A DNA stretch of 64,000 nt, taken from positions 1 to 64,000 of the forward strand of contig JACPPG010000042.1 in NCBI GenBank assembly GCA_016191115.1, given 5' to 3'. Of the stretch, positions 63,159 to 64,000 are shown piece by piece (the stretch's first letter is position 1; each line of letters starts with the position of its first letter). The notes beneath the pieces were generated by a model that saw only the letters and a program-made list of their open reading frames with translations, was not told the DNA's origin and searched no databases. The stretch is from Planctomycetia bacterium. Lineage in GTDB: Bacteria > Planctomycetota > Planctomycetia > Pirellulales > JACPPG01. The translations under genes were made by a program, and so were the position numbers.

Positions 63159-64000
63159 TCACTTCTTCCCGCCGATGCTCGTCAGGTGCGAATAGGTGCG
63201 CAGATACATCCGCCCGTCCGCCACCGTCGGCGTGCTGCGGCTGTCCTCGCCCAACGGATTGCGGCCCAATAGCTCGTATTTTTCGCTGGCCGCCAATACC
63301 ACGACCACGCCGTCCTCGCCGATGCAGTACAGCCGATCGCCGGCGCACACGGGCGAGCCAGAGTAGTTGCCCCCGACGCGTTGCTTCCACAGCACTTTGC
63401 CGTCGGCGGCCTGCACGCACGAGGCGACCCCTTTGTCGCTCCACAGAAACACCAGGTCTCCCTTGGCGACCATCGTGGGGACATACGGGGCCGAGTCGGT
63501 GATCCGCCAGACTTCCTCGGGCGCCACCGAGCCGTCGGGCGTGCCGGGCCGCACGGCCGCGACGTAGTTGCCGCCGGCCCCCGAGCCGCAGCTCCCCAGG
63601 ACCAATCCGCCGGCGAGCACGGGAGATGCCACGGTCCGCTTGTCGAACACGCTGATTTCCCAACGGGTCTTGCCCGTCTTAGGATCGACGCCGGACACTC
63701 CGTGCGCGCCGCTCAAAAAGATTAACTCCTCCGCCAGTCCGTCGCGTTTCAGCACGCACGGTGTGGCGTATGAGACGAACTGGCTTTGACGGGGCGTCTG
63801 CCAGCGCAGTTGACCGTTCGCGCGATCGACGGACACGAGCGAGCTGGCGCCGTCCTGATCGTTGCCCAGAATCACCATATCCTGATAGATGATCGGTGAA
63901 GGTCCGGCGCTGTGCTGACTGACGTAGGGTCCCAGGTTCAACTTCCACTTCTCGTTGCCGTCGTGATCGAGCGCAAGGAGCGTGTATTCGTCGGGTGTGC
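63159..64000 (-). CDS. PQQ-like beta-propeller protein (5' end outside window)
   Basis: The frame is open to the window edge (upstream residues TPDEYTLLALDHDGNEKWKL), so only the C-terminal ~280 residues are visible. Blade motifs include LVSVDRANGQLRWQTPRQS, VSGVDPKTGKTRWEISV and VQAADGKVLWKQRVGG, ending DSRSTPTVADGRMYLRTYSHL. The family is the PQQ-binding-like propeller of planctomycetes, probably exported. The apparent start at 63941 is only an alternative TTG codon. It lies 132 bp upstream of hyuAB on the same strand and could share a transcript. Confidence 0.88.
   Translation of the reverse strand, partial: TPDEYTLLALDHDGNEKWKLNLGPYVSQHSAGPSPIIYQDMVILGNDQDGASSLVSVDRANGQLRWQTPRQSQFVSYATPCVLKRDGLAEELIFLSGAHGVSGVDPKTGKTRWEISVFDKRTVASPVLAGGLVLGSCGSGAGGNYVAAVRPGTPDGSVAPEEVWRITDSAPYVPTMVAKGDLVFLWSDKGVASCVQAADGKVLWKQRVGGNYSGSPVCAGDRLYCIGEDGVVVVLAASEKYELLGRNPLGEDSRSTPTVADGRMYLRTYSHLTSIGGKK

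Overview
The window looks like chromosomal DNA of a planctomycete of the Pirellula-like group. Support comes from high G+C, PEP-CTERM proteins, a DUF1501 protein with a twin-arginine leader, a BlaI repressor paired with a giant M56 peptidase, membrane-anchored leucine-rich-repeat proteins, PQQ-like propeller proteins, bacterial tetrahydromethanopterin (H4MPT) genes, and many short dispersed palindromic repeats. No phage, complete insertion sequence, CRISPR array or rRNA was seen. One tRNA, Gly(GCC), is present.

Layout. 0.4-5 kb: a PEP-CTERM surface protein, a YyaL/SPATA20-type thioredoxin-domain protein and an FHA protein. 5.2-8.5 kb: tRNA-Gly, then trigger factor and two ClpP peptidases, a protein-quality-control group. 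8.7-20 kb: a lipoprotein, a nucleotidyltransferase-like pair, glyceraldehyde-3-phosphate dehydrogenase, pyrF, a LOG-family protein, a zinc ribbon, guaB and LRR/secreted proteins of unknown role. 20-28 kb: MaoC-like hydratase, lipoprotein hydrolase, dapA, a glycosyltransferase, a class III aminotransferase, an SDR and a zinc-ribbon protein. 28.6-32.5 kb: an H4MPT-biosynthesis cluster on the minus strand (SDR, dihydropteroate-synthase-like protein, DUF447 protein, beta-RFAP synthase). 34.2-38.2 kb: all four dTDP-L-rhamnose genes in two divergent pairs. 38-50 kb: DUF1501, a membrane acyltransferase-like protein, propeller proteins, nicotinate phosphoribosyltransferase, a thioredoxin-like protein, a PEP-CTERM metalloprotease with a dockerin, and parvulin. 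50-57.6 kb: a 2327-residue M56 peptidase-LRR-CRD-CRD-LRR fusion co-transcribed with blaI. 58-64 kb: a 52-residue lipoprotein, Cu/Zn superoxide dismutase, a fused HyuAB hydantoinase/oxoprolinase and the end of a PQQ-like propeller gene that runs off the window.

The most striking structure is non-coding. A 157-bp non-autonomous element occurs seven times. Five copies are flanked by 10-bp direct repeats (three perfect), so it behaves like a MITE. One copy has replaced the 3' end of hyuB and shows no target duplication. One lies in the leader of the blaI-M56 operon, just downstream of a clear BlaI-type promoter/operator. One lies 15 bp upstream of the first gene of the H4MPT cluster. A second, unrelated-looking 126-bp element has 19-bp perfect terminal inverted repeats and an 8-bp target duplication, yet carries the same imperfect hairpin core as the 157-bp family, with mismatches at the same two positions. 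Several further palindromic repeat families fill the intergenic gaps and in two places supply coding sequence to neighbouring genes.
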